Below are positions 13,301 through 24,039 of a DNA stretch of 64,000 nt, piece by piece. The notes under the pieces are model-generated. The model was not told the origin of the DNA and made no database searches. It was given only the letters and a program-made list of their open reading frames with translations. The position numbers and the translations under genes are program-made. The stretch's first letter is position 1, and every line of letters begins with the position of its first letter. Source of the DNA: Drosophila miranda (lineage: Eukaryota; Arthropoda; Insecta; Diptera; Drosophilidae); assembly GCF_003369915.1 (NCBI RefSeq), contig NC_046676.1, positions 12,940,001-13,004,000 of the forward strand, given 5' to 3'.

Positions 13301-13832
13301 GCGTCTGCGCTGCAAAGACGACGACGAACACTATGCTGCCCACGATGACTGCGACTCCAGGGAGGCCAAAAAGTCTACGATCACCTCGACACCCGTCTCC
13401 ACCGTCTCGTCGCCCGCAAAGACGGCCCCGCAGCGCAGCTGTGAGAACATTGCGAACTCCATGATGGCAGGCATACTCTTGGATTCACTGGAGCGTCGTT
13501 CCAGTGGCAGTGGCAGTGGGAGTGCCGGTGCCGGTGCTGAGGGGGAGAACAACAACAGCGGTGGCATTGAGCCGCAACAGCGTAATTCTGCACTGCTTCA
13601 GCATGGCTCCAAGTCGCTGGACATGTCGGCGCCACCCACAGACGACTCGCAGTGCTTTGTGGACGTTCGCCTCATTGACTTTGCTCACACAGCGTTTGTG
13701 CCACGCAATGGCAGCATGCTACCCACTCCGCCCGTGGCCCCCGTTCACCATGGACCCGACGGCGGCTTTCTCACCGGCCTGGACAGCCTCAATCGACTGC
13801 TCAACGAGATACTGGCAGAGGACAGGATCTAG
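6730..13832 (+). CDS. IP6K: Inositol hexakisphosphate kinase (IP6K)
   Basis: Makes the pyrophosphate IP7 from IP6. Coding exons: 6730-7440, 8904-9030, 11494-11626, 11687-11763, 11818-12199, 12273-13000 and 13060-13832. All junctions keep frame and give about 976 residues. Family marks are present: the VGGHTRL block at the start of exon 2, PCILDLKMG (the PxxxDxKxG inositol-binding motif) in exon 5, SLLIVYEG in exon 6 and VRLIDFAHT (the IDF metal-binding motif) near the C-terminus. The N-terminal 200 residues are low complexity (poly-Q, SG repeats). A long acidic and Ser-rich insert separates the SLL and IDF motifs, making the protein about twice the length of mammalian IP6Ks. A second ATG at 6757 could be the true start. 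The orthologue is, I believe, D. melanogaster CG10082. A VASt-domain gene is nested antisense in the second intron. Confidence 0.93.
6838..6897 (+). repeat. CAG/CAA repeat encoding poly-Q in IP6K
   Basis: About 20 consecutive CAG/CAA codons with one nearby CAT. The interruptions by CAA suggest purity has been broken up, as is common in Drosophila poly-Q tracts. Confidence 0.92.
7525..8433 (-). CDS. Intronless VASt-domain protein nested in IP6K intron
   Basis: A 302-residue uninterrupted frame antisense to an IP6K intron. Residues about 1-90 are very basic and Ser/Thr/Arg-rich. From about 95 to 290 it reads as a VASt domain, the sterol-binding fold of GRAMD1/Aster and yeast Lam proteins. Signature pieces are [39 protein letters not shown] and [19 protein letters not shown]1-type proteins carry a GRAM domain before the VASt and a membrane anchor after it; both are missing here. 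Absence of introns and the nested position suggest a retrocopy of the VASt part of the fly GRAMD1 gene (CG34394 in D. melanogaster, from memory). The intact frame over 900 bp suggests selection. Function, expression and lineage distribution are unknown to me. Confidence 0.72.
   Translation of the reverse strand: MEALRFRFGKWGAKRSKSTSKQGSRNTTAASSRSISRATNASLTSLARRRRTTRHIKAKSVAFDQNNYMVAGGKAKKRMSNARPSNADQVITTKRGMTVVEMIMPIRDSLEGKYNCNALHEGRKVLNEKMRVHVDTLFNMLFSATSPFFQKFHEKRNSTDLKLGEWRKNAAGLNERVITVTVALKGNVGPKVAKVTETQTLRDCTRPGQLYSIDATSVNADIPYADSFMVAMHLCLRGTPEGHTKILVLAQVKIVKPVWAVVQSFIEKHTYAGVEEFFQSLYSALLRDQRRTTTLPASGSTY
9031..11493 (+). other. Large IP6K intron with simple repeats
   Basis: No coding exon is recognised. 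It contains a CA-type tract near 9352-9385, several A-rich stretches with AATAAA-like hexamers (9650-9830), and a GA microsatellite (about 10342-10382). A TC/CG-rich stretch (10500-10620) makes spurious Arg/Val-rich frames. The A-rich hexamers might permit a truncated transcript ending in this intron, but nothing proves it. Confidence 0.5.
10342..10382. repeat. (GA)n microsatellite
   Basis: About 20 GA dinucleotides in a row inside the IP6K intron; a potential GAGA-factor site. Confidence 0.92.
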
Positions 13833-14760
13833 ACAGAGTTCGGGGAAAAGAAGTGAAAAGAAACAGGGAGTGGAAACTAGAGCGGAGAAAGGAACACAAG
13901 TTAAAAGTACAATTTAATTTCAAAATACCTAAATTGTTGTAGCAACATGTGTTAAATTATAAAACAAAATCAACTAATCTTTAGAAATTCGAAATGTGAT
14001 TCAAAAGAAACCTATTTAACCAGATATAGCCCCCCAAAATGAATGGAACCTCTTTTAACCTTTAACCAAGCATAACCTTAAGAGCAGAGCAGAGATTGGA
14101 ATAGATTTGGTCCCCCTTGATTTTTTAAAGCATTTGCCAGCAAAGAACCCAACACACTACAAAAATGAAAAAAAAAAACCATAAAAAACGCTTCCAAAAG
14201 TAGATGAAATGTTTATAGATTGATAGATTGATTGAATGTTCGTGCTTTCTGCATTTCCAGATCAGAATTAAGCTTAAAAGTGTTCGATAGAACTGAATAT
14301 GATTTAACCGTTTGTGAGAATTCTTTATGAATATACACCTATATATGTATTGTATTTTAAGAGTGATTAAGGGGCATGCGGATCATGCGTTTTTGTAACT
14401 AGCTTTCACAATACAATGCAAAATGACAAACCAACAAGAGTGTAAGGAACAGTATTTCGTTATACGAGAATGTATCTATTATATGCTTTAAACCGATTTC
14501 CTTTTTCCAATGGTAGTGACAGTGTTTTAAAGTGAAGGAGTTCATCTATTAAAATAACCACAATCACAATATATAAGTTAATTAAAAGAATCGCTATTAA
14601 TATATAAATCCTGCAAATATTACTATTACTTATTGTGTAACTAGAGAATTAAATGAAAAATAATTCATGTATATTTTCACTTAAGCACGTTTACAAATTA
14701 CAAATGTTCTACGGATTTACGTTTAAATAATAAAGAAATATTCGAAAAATTAAATCTAGC
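13833..14760 (+). other. IP6K 3' untranslated region
   Basis: AT-rich and free of sensible open frames, as expected of a 3' UTR. An AATAAA hexamer lies at about 14728-14735 just before the sequence becomes promoter-like. That would give a 3' UTR of roughly 900 bases. The end point is an estimate. Confidence 0.5.
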
Positions 14761-14776
14761 AAACGCTTTTTTCAAA

Positions 14777-14843
14777 TATCGATAGACACTATCTTGGGCA
14801 CACTCTTTGTCATTTCTTAGCCCCTTGTTGCGATATATCGATA
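14777..14843. promoter_or_regulatory. Two DRE sites ahead of ND-B12
   Basis: Exact TATCGATA octamers, the DREF-binding element of Drosophila housekeeping promoters, occur at 14777-14784 and 14836-14843. They lie 300-365 bp upstream of the ND-B12 start codon and probably mark its core promoter. Confidence 0.6.
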
Positions 14844-15141
14844 AGTCAGCTAGGAAACCCTATCGTCACATTGATCATCTCTAGACAACTGTGTGTACTT
14901 TATTAATTTTATTTTTCTGATATTTTCTCCGAAGTTCACAGGGGGAAGGGTGTTATTACAGTTACAGTTGCATTTAGAGCTTTTTGTGCCTAATTCCTAT
15001 TCATTTTATTTTGCCCAGTAAGCCGAAGAACTTTCAAAACATAAACATTCTTATGTAATTGTTCAGGGATAGGTTAAACTTGCAAATTACACGAAGAATC
15101 TAATTGATTTGGTTTAAATTCCAGCAAAGGCACAGCAAACA

Positions 15142-15524
15142 ATGGGCGGACATCACGGAGAACCCTACAAGGTGCCAAATCCATCGATCTACAAGGTGGA
15201 AAACGTACCACAGCTGGTGGAAGTGAAAGAAGCTCTGGCTCGCCAGGGATTGAGTGATCCATGGCTGAGGTAATTGCATTCAATTGCGATGTATTTGCTG
15301 TCCTATTTGATATTAATTGTTTGGATTCTTTTAGGAATGAAGCCTGGCGCTACGAGAAGAAGGCCTTCGGCACCCACAGATCTCGTCTGAACGCCTTTCT
15401 CTTCCGCGGTCTCGGCGTTGGCTTTTGCGCCTTTCTTGCGACCATCGCCGTCGAGTACGGTCTGGGCATTGGCAAGGGCCAGGGCGGCCATGGGCACGGT
15501 CACGACGACAAAGGCCACCATTAG
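15142..15524 (+). CDS. ND-B12: NADH dehydrogenase (ubiquinone) B12 subunit (NDUFB3)
   Basis: An accessory subunit of the membrane arm of respiratory complex I in the inner mitochondrial membrane. Two exons, 15142-15269 and 15335-15524, joined through a split Arg codon, give 105 residues. The N-terminal half has DPWLRNEAWRYE, the most conserved block of the B12/NDUFB3 family. This is followed by a single hydrophobic segment (about residues 67-87) and a His/Gly-rich tail (HGHGHDDKGHH). No cleavable presequence is apparent, in line with the family. It converges on Rae1, with about 90 bp between the stop codons. Confidence 0.93.
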
Positions 15525-15613
15525 TGAAATTAAATAAACATGTGTTACACTCTGAATTAATTTTATTCGCAGTTCATACTGTCGATTAACTCCAAACTAA
15601 AACAAGCCTCCAA

Positions 15614-16717
15614 TCAATTGATCCTTGGCTTTAATTCCTCGTAGCACGAGCGCAAGAAAATTTGTGGCTTCTTTCCTGGATTGAAGTACTCATGGCCCTT
15701 TGACCAATCGTATCCAACCGCGTAAGCGAATATTTGGCCATTCGAATTGAATCCGCACTTGGTTATAGACTGATCCATGGCATCGCTAGACTTGAGCTTA
15801 GTACGGGCGTCCTTATCCCAGAAGCTGAATGTGCCATCAGAGCCGACTGTGACCAGAGTGCCATGCACCGGATGGAATGCTATGTCGTTTACGGCGTAAA
15901 TGTCCTGGAAGCCAGAGCTGCTTGTGGAGCGATGACACTTGAACGTGAAGTTATCTTTGGGATTAGCCGGATTCACGTATTGGATGGCCACGCGACCCTC
16001 AATACTGCCCAAAGCGTATCCAGTGGGCTCTTTTTTCTTATCCCTAAAAATCGATATGGTGCGATGCTGATATTTCAATGGACTCTCCTGCCGCTTGTAC
16101 TCGCTAGGAGTGTTCTGCAGCGAGTATATGATTAGGCCCCGCGATGCAGTGCCCACAACGGCCATGGGATACTCCACATCCGCACAATAGCAGCGTTCAG
16201 GTAAGTTAATTGCCATCATTGGGTTGGGCGATCGGGTATCCCAAAACTATTTAACAAAGGAATTAGGTTTTAGTGTATTGGAGCTGAAGGAATGGCAGAG
16301 GCTTACCTTCAATGTTTTATCCCAGGATCCGGTCATCAGACACGTGTAGTTCGGCCCCTTTACCATGTGACATGTTTTTACTGGCCCATCGTGAGCCGCC
16401 ACTTGCATTACTTGATCCGATCCCAAGTCCCAGAGCTTTACTTGCTTATCGCAGGACGCCATAAACACTTTCGTACCATCGTCAGACCAGCACACATCGA
16501 GCACTGGTCCGCCCATTGATTTGATCGATTTTGGCACTGTTGCTCCATTCTGTTCCACCTCCCAACAACGTACGCTGCTGTCCCAGCTGCCGGCAATCAG
16601 GAAGTTTTTGGAAGGCAATGTGCTTGGGCTGAACTCCAATGCCGAAACAGAGTCGTCGGGCGGCGATGCCACCTCGAAATCGTTCATGCGATTCGATGAT
16701 TGTGTGGCCCCAAACAT
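15614..16717 (-). CDS. Rae1: Rae1, mRNA export factor, WD-repeat protein
   Basis: A seven-bladed beta-propeller that binds the nucleoporin Nup98 at the nuclear pore and acts in mRNA export and spindle assembly. Coding exons on the minus strand are 16717-16307 and 16246-15614, giving 347 residues. The start chosen is the Met of MFGATQ, which matches the family; an in-frame Met eight codons upstream is less likely. WD repeats are visible, for example [44 protein letters not shown] and [14 protein letters not shown]. The single intron falls in the last codon pair before FWDTR, with normal GT-AG ends. Confidence 0.95.
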
Positions 16718-16741
16718 GATTTTATTCTTTAAATGTCGCAA

Positions 16742-19019
16742 AATTGTTGAGTTTTTGTTGTTTTCGTCGAGAATGTTGTATTGTGTATTGCTTAAAGATG
16801 AGAGCAGATTAGAGATGCTAAATATATATCAATACATCGATAATATATATGTGGGTAATATTTTTTAGACTGGCGAAATTATTATTGTGTGGATTTTTTT
16901 TATCATCTATTATCAATTGGGAGATAGTTTACGCTATTTTTGTGCTGTTTCACGTCGCGAGATAAGATGTGCCGACTTTTATTTCTACTTATCGACGCAC
17001 AGGTTAGCTTCACAAAATTATCGGTATTTTTGTGCGATAAGCGGAACCTATCGGCGTTTTATTTTGAAAATAACAATACTGTAGCCGAGTTTGATTGGCA
17101 TTTGATAAAAATCATGGTTTTCAGTCACAAAATCATCTAGATACAATAGTATACAGTAGAGGAACCTGCCTCTGGTGAACTGGTGAATTCAAATGAAAGT
17201 AGTTTGCAAAATGTTAACATCAATGAAACGGTATGCCAACATTCTAACTCCTACCTAAACCCGGTTGCACTCTTGTATAGAGTGCCAATCATTTTCCTTG
17301 GAAAATAAATATCAGGAATGCTCTTCTGAGTAAAATAAGACACAGGCATTCCGCGCATAGCGGATCCAATCGATTGGCAGGACTGTCCCGATCACGAAAA
17401 GACATGTCAGACAGATCGGCCATACAGAAATAGACATGTATCTTAATTATTTGCAAAAGCAAAAGTTCAGTTCGTTATATCTCGACAAAACGGTGAAGGA
17501 CCTACTTAATGGTGCCGGTTTTTGCCCAATTTAATGATGTAATGGGGTTTGATTTATTTAGAAATTATGGCAAAATCATAGGCCGTGCTGCGAATACCCT
17601 ATTTTATTTACAGTCACGTCACACCAGCTATATGGCTGGTAAATATAGCCAGATCGAGTGTAAATCGTTTCTTTATAAAAGTGCATCTGAGGACTCGGGC
17701 TTTACAGCTGCCTCTGTTCACCTGTTTCTGTTTATATCGCCGAGTATTACTGTATCGAATGATAAAGCCACATATGAAAGTGGTTTAAGTTACTTTTGTA
17801 TTGCATCATCCCTCAGTAGAGGAAGGGCTGCATCATCTTAATGAAACTCGAAGAATACGTTTAATTCTGCACCACTGTTAAATATTTTAGGGATGTTCTT
17901 GGACGATTCTAAAAAGAGTTATAAATCACTAAAAAGAATCCCACATAAAAGCGAATGATATAAACGCTTTATCTTTATATACTGAGGCATCGTATCCTGT
18001 TTATACCGCCTATTAGTACCAGTAGATAAGCCCGGAATGAAATGATGTTGTCAGTGCGGAAGTTAGGTCCGATGGGTAGATCTGGTACGTTGGGAACCCC
18101 ATATTTATTAAGCAGACTTTAAATATAGTATAACAAAAACAATTCAGTGTATATTATACCGCATACCTGTCCACACATTAAAAAGGTAAACACAGTTTTT
18201 CGGGTACTACACTTTGTTGCTTTGTATTCAGCTGTCACCTGTGTAAAAAAAAATCCCCCAGAATTGATATTCGGCACTCAATTTCCAAGGGCAAATTTTA
18301 GTAAGAGCGAAATTCATTTATATAATCATCATATTGATATTGATAAAATCACATACATACGTGTTTAGGTACTTATTTACACGGGGTGATTTTTCCAGTG
18401 ACAAAGAAAATAGGTCATTGAGATTAAGAGCGGGGGATTGCTTGAAAACCACAAACATCAGCCTCGCATCGCAGTGAGTAAGATATTAATTCTAAGAAGT
18501 TATGAATGGGAATAAGACAACTAAGTATAACAGAGTACGAGCAATGCCCCCGCCGAAGAAAACTATATTATTTGCACAGTTGCTGGGAAGTTTACCCAGC
18601 GCTTCAATGCTATCGGTTGGGGGACTTTTCCGAAACAAAAATATCCTTGTCTGCTTCTTTGAAACGTTCGTTGGAATGAAAAATAGAGAGGGGAACTCGT
18701 ATAATTTTTTTTTTATATTCATATTTTAGTTTATTTAATCAGATTATTCATTCTTGGAATGAAGCAAAATCTTTTTTCATTATGGGGTATGCTACGGCTA
18801 TAAAAGTAGCTCTATTCAATGTGCACTTAATCATTAACTACTTGGCGTATAATACTTTACAATGCTGAGTGTTATGTTTGTAGCAGTCGGAAGTTGCATA
18901 AGATAAGACTAATGACTACAGTCGGTAGGAACCATTTAGTACAGAGGCAAGAAACAATTACATTATTAGTCTTTGGCCAGGTTGACTTTGACAGCTCCCT
19001 GTCTCCTCTCCTCCTAGGT
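16742..19019. other. Intergenic region, no gene recognised
   Basis: AT-rich DNA between the Rae1 5' end and the 3' end of the beta-solenoid gene. An ATCGATAAT near 16835 may belong to the Rae1 promoter. Open frames (17509-17841, 18502-18729) have no recognisable domain or codon bias, and I do not call them genes. The last 150 bases or so are probably 3' UTR of the minus-strand gene. Confidence 0.45.
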
Positions 19020-19619
19020 TCATATGCTCACATTGATGGCATTCTTGATCACAATATTCCCGGCCACGCCATTCACGATCATGAGATTGCTGTCGATCTC
19101 AATACCCATCGATGGCGTCTGCTTGGGCGTCTCCTTGGATTTGGGGGTGCGGGTACGCTTGCTGGGCTTCTTTCCGCTGCTTTCGAGATCCAGAGATTTC
19201 ACCACCTTCAAGAGGCCGTTGCAGCCTGTGTAGTCGACGCTCTGCTGCTGGGAATCACTGCCCAAGTAGATGCGTCCGTCATTCCCCGTATACTTGATGG
19301 ACCCACTATTGCTCTGGATTTTCAATCTGGTGGCGTTGCCGATGACCTGAAGATAGCCCGTGTTGCTGACAATCCTTATCCGGTTGCAATTGCCGATGAT
19401 ACGCAAATCCCGGGTATTATTTTCGATGCGGTACTCCTTGCAGTTGCCCACCAGATCCTTGCTGATATAGCTGGCACCCTCTTGTGGCGAAGGGCTCCTC
19501 TTGCCATTGCCACTCTTGGGCTTATTCGGTGCTTTATGCTGCTCTTTGTTGCACTTCGAGCAGTCGTCATCGTCATACGAATCACTGGCCGAATCAGCCT
19601 CTATCACACGCACGCCCAT
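19020..19619 (-). CDS. Uncharacterised protein with 18-residue beta-solenoid-like repeats
   Basis: A 199-residue single-exon frame. The N-terminus is acidic with a CSKC pair (DDDDCSKCNKEQ), followed by a basic linker. Residues about 58-140 hold at least three clean 18-residue repeats of the form (V/I)GNxxxxxIxxNxxxLxx: VGNCKEYRIENNTRDLRI, IGNCNRIRIVSNTGYLQV and IGNATRLKIQSNSGSIKY. More degenerate ones follow, and after a Lys/Thr-rich linker a last partial repeat (NLMIVNGVAGNIVIKNAI). Regular I/V and G-N spacing is typical of right-handed beta-helices. I do not know the gene; no signal peptide or membrane segment is seen, so it is probably cytosolic or nuclear. A TATA box upstream on the same strand supports transcription. 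Confidence 0.75.
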   Translation of the reverse strand: MGVRVIEADSASDSYDDDDCSKCNKEQHKAPNKPKSGNGKRSPSPQEGASYISKDLVGNCKEYRIENNTRDLRIIGNCNRIRIVSNTGYLQVIGNATRLKIQSNSGSIKYTGNDGRIYLGSDSQQQSVDYTGCNGLLKVVKSLDLESSGKKPSKRTRTPKSKETPKQTPSMGIEIDSNLMIVNGVAGNIVIKNAINVSI

Positions 19620-20064
19620 TTTGTGTGAATTACCTCAGTTTTCGTCGTTTCTTTCCACTGCTAATCACCCAGGCAAAAATCACCGCTGCTGTAGTCCGGT
19701 TAGCAGTTGCTCATTCTCTGTCTCTTTCTCTTTCTCTACTCGTATATCTCTCTGTGTGTATGGTTGTGTGGTGCTCAGTTCGGGTCGCTCACGGCCTACG
19801 GCTCTCTGGAAATGGCTGCTAGGTGATGAGCAATCGGACGGTGGTCCCCGGCTTTGGTTTGTTAAGGTTATAATATCCAATTGTGTTTTTTGTTGCTAAT
19901 AGCGTTCAGCGATGCGCGTTGATAATGATCGGGTAACGTCTGCTTCCGCAAGGGGAACTCCCGCTGTTTTGTATTTGAGTTCACTTTCGCGACGCGACTG
20001 GGTGCCAGATGTTGACTGAATGTTAGCTTGTGGGCTTTTGAACGATATCAGTGCCCGACGACCG

Positions 20065-20072
20065 CTTTTATA
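20065..20072 (-). promoter_or_regulatory. TATA box, minus strand
   Basis: TATAAAAG in GC-rich context, reading on the minus strand, about 450 bp upstream of the ATG of the beta-solenoid gene. An Inr-like TTCAGTC lies about 50 bases downstream, which is rather far from the TATA. The intervening DNA has no gene, so this is the best promoter candidate for that gene. Confidence 0.45.
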
Positions 20073-20099
20073 CCGGCCCGATCGTCTCTGGCAGCCGTA

Positions 20100-21925
20100 T
20101 CGGGGCTTTTTTATTTTCACCCGATGGCTGACTCGAAGAACACTTAGAAGGCATCATCAAGGCAATACATATTTCGGGTGCTTCGTCTTTTGGGGAGCCC
20201 TCTGATAGGTCTATAATACCTATTGGAAGTGATTAATACTCACCTGCGGACGCTTTGGAATGGGTTCACGAAAATGATTACCTTATTCATATTACCTGTG
20301 CTCTATGCGGTGCATAGAAAAAACACCTATTGCTTAGTAATTTTAGCGACTATCAGCTGATAAAACGCAACCAAAAATGTGTGGGGTTTTTTTCAACTTC
20401 TCTTATCGTTTGTTAAGTCTGTTGATTCCAGTATCGGTCATAAATTTTGTCAGCAACAGTCGCATAATTAGAACACCTGAACGACAAAAGGTAATAGCCC
20501 TAGATTAGACGATAAAGTTGTCCGCAGGGAAAGATTCCGATCTATGTACATATGATATGATATGCATTTGTAAGTATAGTCCGAAGTGTTAGTTGCCAGG
20601 CAAGATAGTTTCACTGTAGCTTCCATTACTATGTATGTACATATGTACATACTCGTACATGCATATTTATCGAAGGCATTCGCTTCCCACTCGCAATAAT
20701 ATTCGCACCAGAAATGAATTAACATTTCCAGACAAAGTTCAATTTACCGCTTGCTTGCGCTCAGTATTCTCTCTCCCTCTCTCTCTCTCTCTCTTTCGAG
20801 TCGCTTCTCCAGATCTCTCTGCTTCGAGACCGGCTGTTCATTTATGCGTTTCAAGTTCAGATTAAACGTTTCATTTCGATTTCAGTCGCCCGGCGAGCCG
20901 GATCGGAGCAGAACCTGAAAATGCGTATCAGACGTAGCATCGGATCGAATATGAAATTTAGCGTAAACATTTGTGCGAATGTTTGTTTATTGGGGGGAAA
21001 GCACCGCAACGCAATGGGGCCATATAGCGGCAATCGACGAGGCCACTTGAAATGCCCTGCATAATAAATAAAAGGGTTGGACCACAATAATACGAGGGGG
21101 TTGCGTCAACTGGTACTTTTTTGTGGTGCACTTTTCCGAGTGCAGTTGTTGACAAATCCATTATCTTTTTAGAAAAGTTATTAAATGATTTATTTTGCCT
21201 GTTCATCAATTTTAAGGCCGTAAACGGGGACTTTTCTGGAGTTATCTCAGTCACACTCGACAAAAGCCAAAGTCGAAATAAAAAATAATGAAACGAAACA
21301 TTATTAAGTACAAATTTCTCAATTCTATATCAGCTACTACGTGTTCTATAATATCAGATAGCCCGCGGTTCCAGCAGCTCTCTTACATCACAAAACTATC
21401 AGAAAGAATAATGAAATGGTTCGACCGAAAGAAAAACCCCCCCACGACCTATCATAGACACCTGCAGCCGCTATCTAGCACGCGTCTGGTGGCAGACGCT
21501 CGCTCCCTCACGGATGGAACGGCGCAAAAATCACCAATGCCAAACAATTGTATCTGTTGTTTAGATCATTAACCGAACGAACCTTTGTTTGTTGTTTTTG
21601 AGGATCTAAAACAACATTATTGTGTCGTTTGCCAACAGACATCTGATAAGTTGTGAACATTTTTAACACGTTATTTCGCAAAATATGGGAAATAGTAATT
21701 GCTCGATGAATATGTATATGCATATTTGTTGTGTGGAACCGGTAGGATGACCTCATCAATTTCAAATGCCCGCCAAAGTGCGCACAAAATAAAGCTGCGA
21801 ACATATGTTCGCTTGCCATTCGCCTGCTTGCGATAAGTATACCATCCCTATTAAATTTTGTTGTGAGCTTTTTATTGTGAAACGCTCGAAATTTCATTTG
21901 TAAATATATACAAAACCCGCGTTCA
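20100..21925. other. Intergenic region, no gene recognised
   Basis: Holds a CT-rich tract (about 20760-20803) that could bind GAGA factor on the opposite strand. I see no coding sequence with domain character. Short frames at 20958-21263 and 21508-21897 look random. Confidence 0.45.
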
Positions 21926-22482
21926 ATGGAGGAAGACGCTATTGCAAATCAGCCGGGTAAGCGTAAGGATTTCATATATGAACAGTATTCTTAACCAACT
22001 TACTATCAGATCGCAGGATGGAGTCGAATTCAAGTGTTTTGGCAATTGGGGACGAGACCAGCGAACCTTCAGAAAGAGTAACCGGTCTTACGCACAACGA
22101 GTACACATTTAAGGAAGAATTCCAGATCCGTTTGCAGAAGTTACTACTTCCAGATGCTCCTCACCTGGCAACTAGAGCTGATCACGATAAAGTCGAAAGA
22201 TTTGTGGGATCAGTTGTTGAGAAAAATGGTAAACAATACTATGAATTCGGTCTACAGAACTCTAGACATCAGCATGTCATATCGGGACCAACGTTCGACC
22301 CAAAAAGTGTTACATTATTAGTAAAGAATCGGATCAGTAAAAAGCACTGGGTAAATGAATCAGTGATTGAGTCTAAAATGCGATGGCCAGAGGTACAAAA
22401 AATAGTTATGGATTGTTTAAATGAGCAAGACAATCGTATATATAATTATTTACGTTATTTGCTAGAAAATCGTAAGCGGTAA
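21926..22482 (+). CDS. Uncharacterised 167-residue protein (orphan)
   Basis: Two exons: 21926-21956 and 22010-22482, separated by a 53-bp GT-AG intron. The small first exon (MEEDAIANQP) joins in frame to DRRMESNS. Without it, the protein would begin at the Met at 22018. No known domain is recognised. The protein is mixed charged, about 20 kDa, with no signal peptide or membrane segment. Conserved-looking pieces are FQIRLQKLLLP, EKNGKQYYEFG, KKHWVNESVIE and a basic C-terminus (YLLENRKR). A decayed tandem copy lies 200 bp downstream, which shows the family has duplicated locally and gives a second, unconstrained sequence for comparison. Confidence 0.7.
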
Positions 22483-22686
22483 AACATTTGTATACGTTAT
22501 ATATGATGTGTTTTAAGTGCATGTACCTAAATAAATGTTTAATACAAAATCGCCCTTTAGCTTCCTATTATTGTTTACATATGCGGCCTCTAATGCGCAT
22601 TAGAATGTACCTAACGTCACTCAGAAATTAGTCGGTAGATAATATCCAATGCTACAAAAGTAAACCATTGAGCAGTATTTCAAGAA

Positions 22687-22910
22687 ACTTTTACAGAAAC
22701 TACTACTGCCAGCCGCAAAGGAAAATTTGGTGGAAAGGTTTGCAACAAGATAAGTCAAGAAAATGGGAAGCTTTGTTATGAGTTCGGTCCAGACAATTTC
22801 AAACCAGGAAGTATCATAGAAGGATTCACGGTTGACGACAAAGAAGTTAGAAGAACACTGGATTAATGACAGCGTGATTGAGTCTGAAATGCCGTGGAAA
22901 CCAGGTCAAT
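22687..22910 (+). pseudogene. Decayed tandem copy of the upstream orphan gene
   Basis: Pieces in shifting frames match the gene at 22018-22482: LLQKLLLPAAK and VERF, then (another frame) ENGKLCYEFGPDN, then EEHWINDSVIESEMPW. A segment between the first two blocks has been lost, along with part of the middle. At least one stop codon and two frame changes prevent translation, so it is a pseudogene. Divergence from the intact copy is considerable, so the duplication is old. Confidence 0.75.
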
Positions 22911-23310
22911 AGTTTCAGAGAATTTATGCAGCAAAATCGTATATAAATTTATTATAATATTGTATTGGTCGCTTGTGAAAATCATGTTAAATTGTATAGA
23001 GTTTTGAAACAAGGAGTGAGGTAACGCTTAGTTATAAAAGACAACAATTTTGGCTTTAAAACTTCCGCCCTAATGTGCCTTCAAATAAGTGCCATTCCAC
23101 GTAAATGAAGTTAAAAAGCACCATATAGTAGCACCATTCCCATCACTAACATTAAAAGCTTCTTTTTGTTGTGAAATATTTTGTATGATTTCGAGCTACC
23201 ACTAAACAACCCGACCATTTAAAAGGTTGGCCCTCAGTGCTTATTGCCTAATTGTTGCACAGATATTCATAAATAAAGCATATATTGTAGTAAACAACAA
23301 ACCCAAAGCA

Positions 23311-23943
23311 ATGGAAGTCGAAACAAACAACAGTGCCAGTAATGACTCCATCGATCAAATTGAGTCATCCCAAGGTCCAGTGCTGAATATTTCTGGGAGA
23401 CGTCGAGACACTCCTCGCATTAGGGGGAAAAAGAAGACGGCTGATGCTAAAGATGCAGGGCATGGACAGCCCAAAATCAGCCCTAGAACATTTCCAACGA
23501 TCCTAAGTAGAATTCTGTTGAAATGTAGCTCTCCACCACCACTGCCCCCAAGCGATCCGTACAAAGTCGACTACACACAGAAGCTGTGTTTCCTGTGTGT
23601 AAAAAAACCAGTCGAACGGAAGCGCTTATACCATATGTTCCTGTCGACGTCTACGCCTCTAGGCAACGACTTTGAGAAAGTGAATTCTATGTACAGGAAT
23701 AAAGCAGACTTCAAAATTGACCACCAATTCAGCGTGGGCACAATATGTGCAGGATCACTGTACCGCAGAGTTCAGAAACACTTTTCCGATGCTTCGTGGA
23801 ACAAGCAAGGGAATGTTTTTGAAATGGAAATGATTGGAGAGTGTGACGCCTATGGGGTTCAAAATAAAGTGTATCAGATGCACAGTGAGGAAGTGGAAAA
23901 ACTATTTAATTACATAAAGTACTTGAGCATTACAAAGAGCTGA
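23311..23943 (+). CDS. Uncharacterised 210-residue protein (orphan)
   Basis: A single open frame. I use the first ATG (23311), preceded by AAAGCA. The frame is open upstream to 23227 but without ATG, so an upstream coding exon is possible. An acceptor-like TTGCACAG lies at about 23264. Residues 1-75 are disordered, Ser- and Lys-rich with SGRRRDTPRIRGKKK. The remainder has KLCFLCVKKP, a GTICAGSLYRRV block and an acidic-hydrophobic end (EEVEKLFNYIKYLS). The end resembles the NYLRYLLEN end of the upstream orphan, but not enough to claim homology. No domain recognised. Confidence 0.6.
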   Translation: MEVETNNSASNDSIDQIESSQGPVLNISGRRRDTPRIRGKKKTADAKDAGHGQPKISPRTFPTILSRILLKCSSPPPLPPSDPYKVDYTQKLCFLCVKKPVERKRLYHMFLSTSTPLGNDFEKVNSMYRNKADFKIDHQFSVGTICAGSLYRRVQKHFSDASWNKQGNVFEMEMIGECDAYGVQNKVYQMHSEEVEKLFNYIKYLSITKS

Positions 23944-24039
23944 ACCAAAACTGTCTTTAAATATCTGAGCTGTGATTGTTTTTTACATCTTTATTAAAAC
24001 TCGTCTTTAAACATACTTGTAGTATGGGTTGTTTCTTGG

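Noticed and set aside
17509-17841. 110-codon frame on plus in the intergenic region
   Set aside because: AT-rich with no domain, start context or codon preference.
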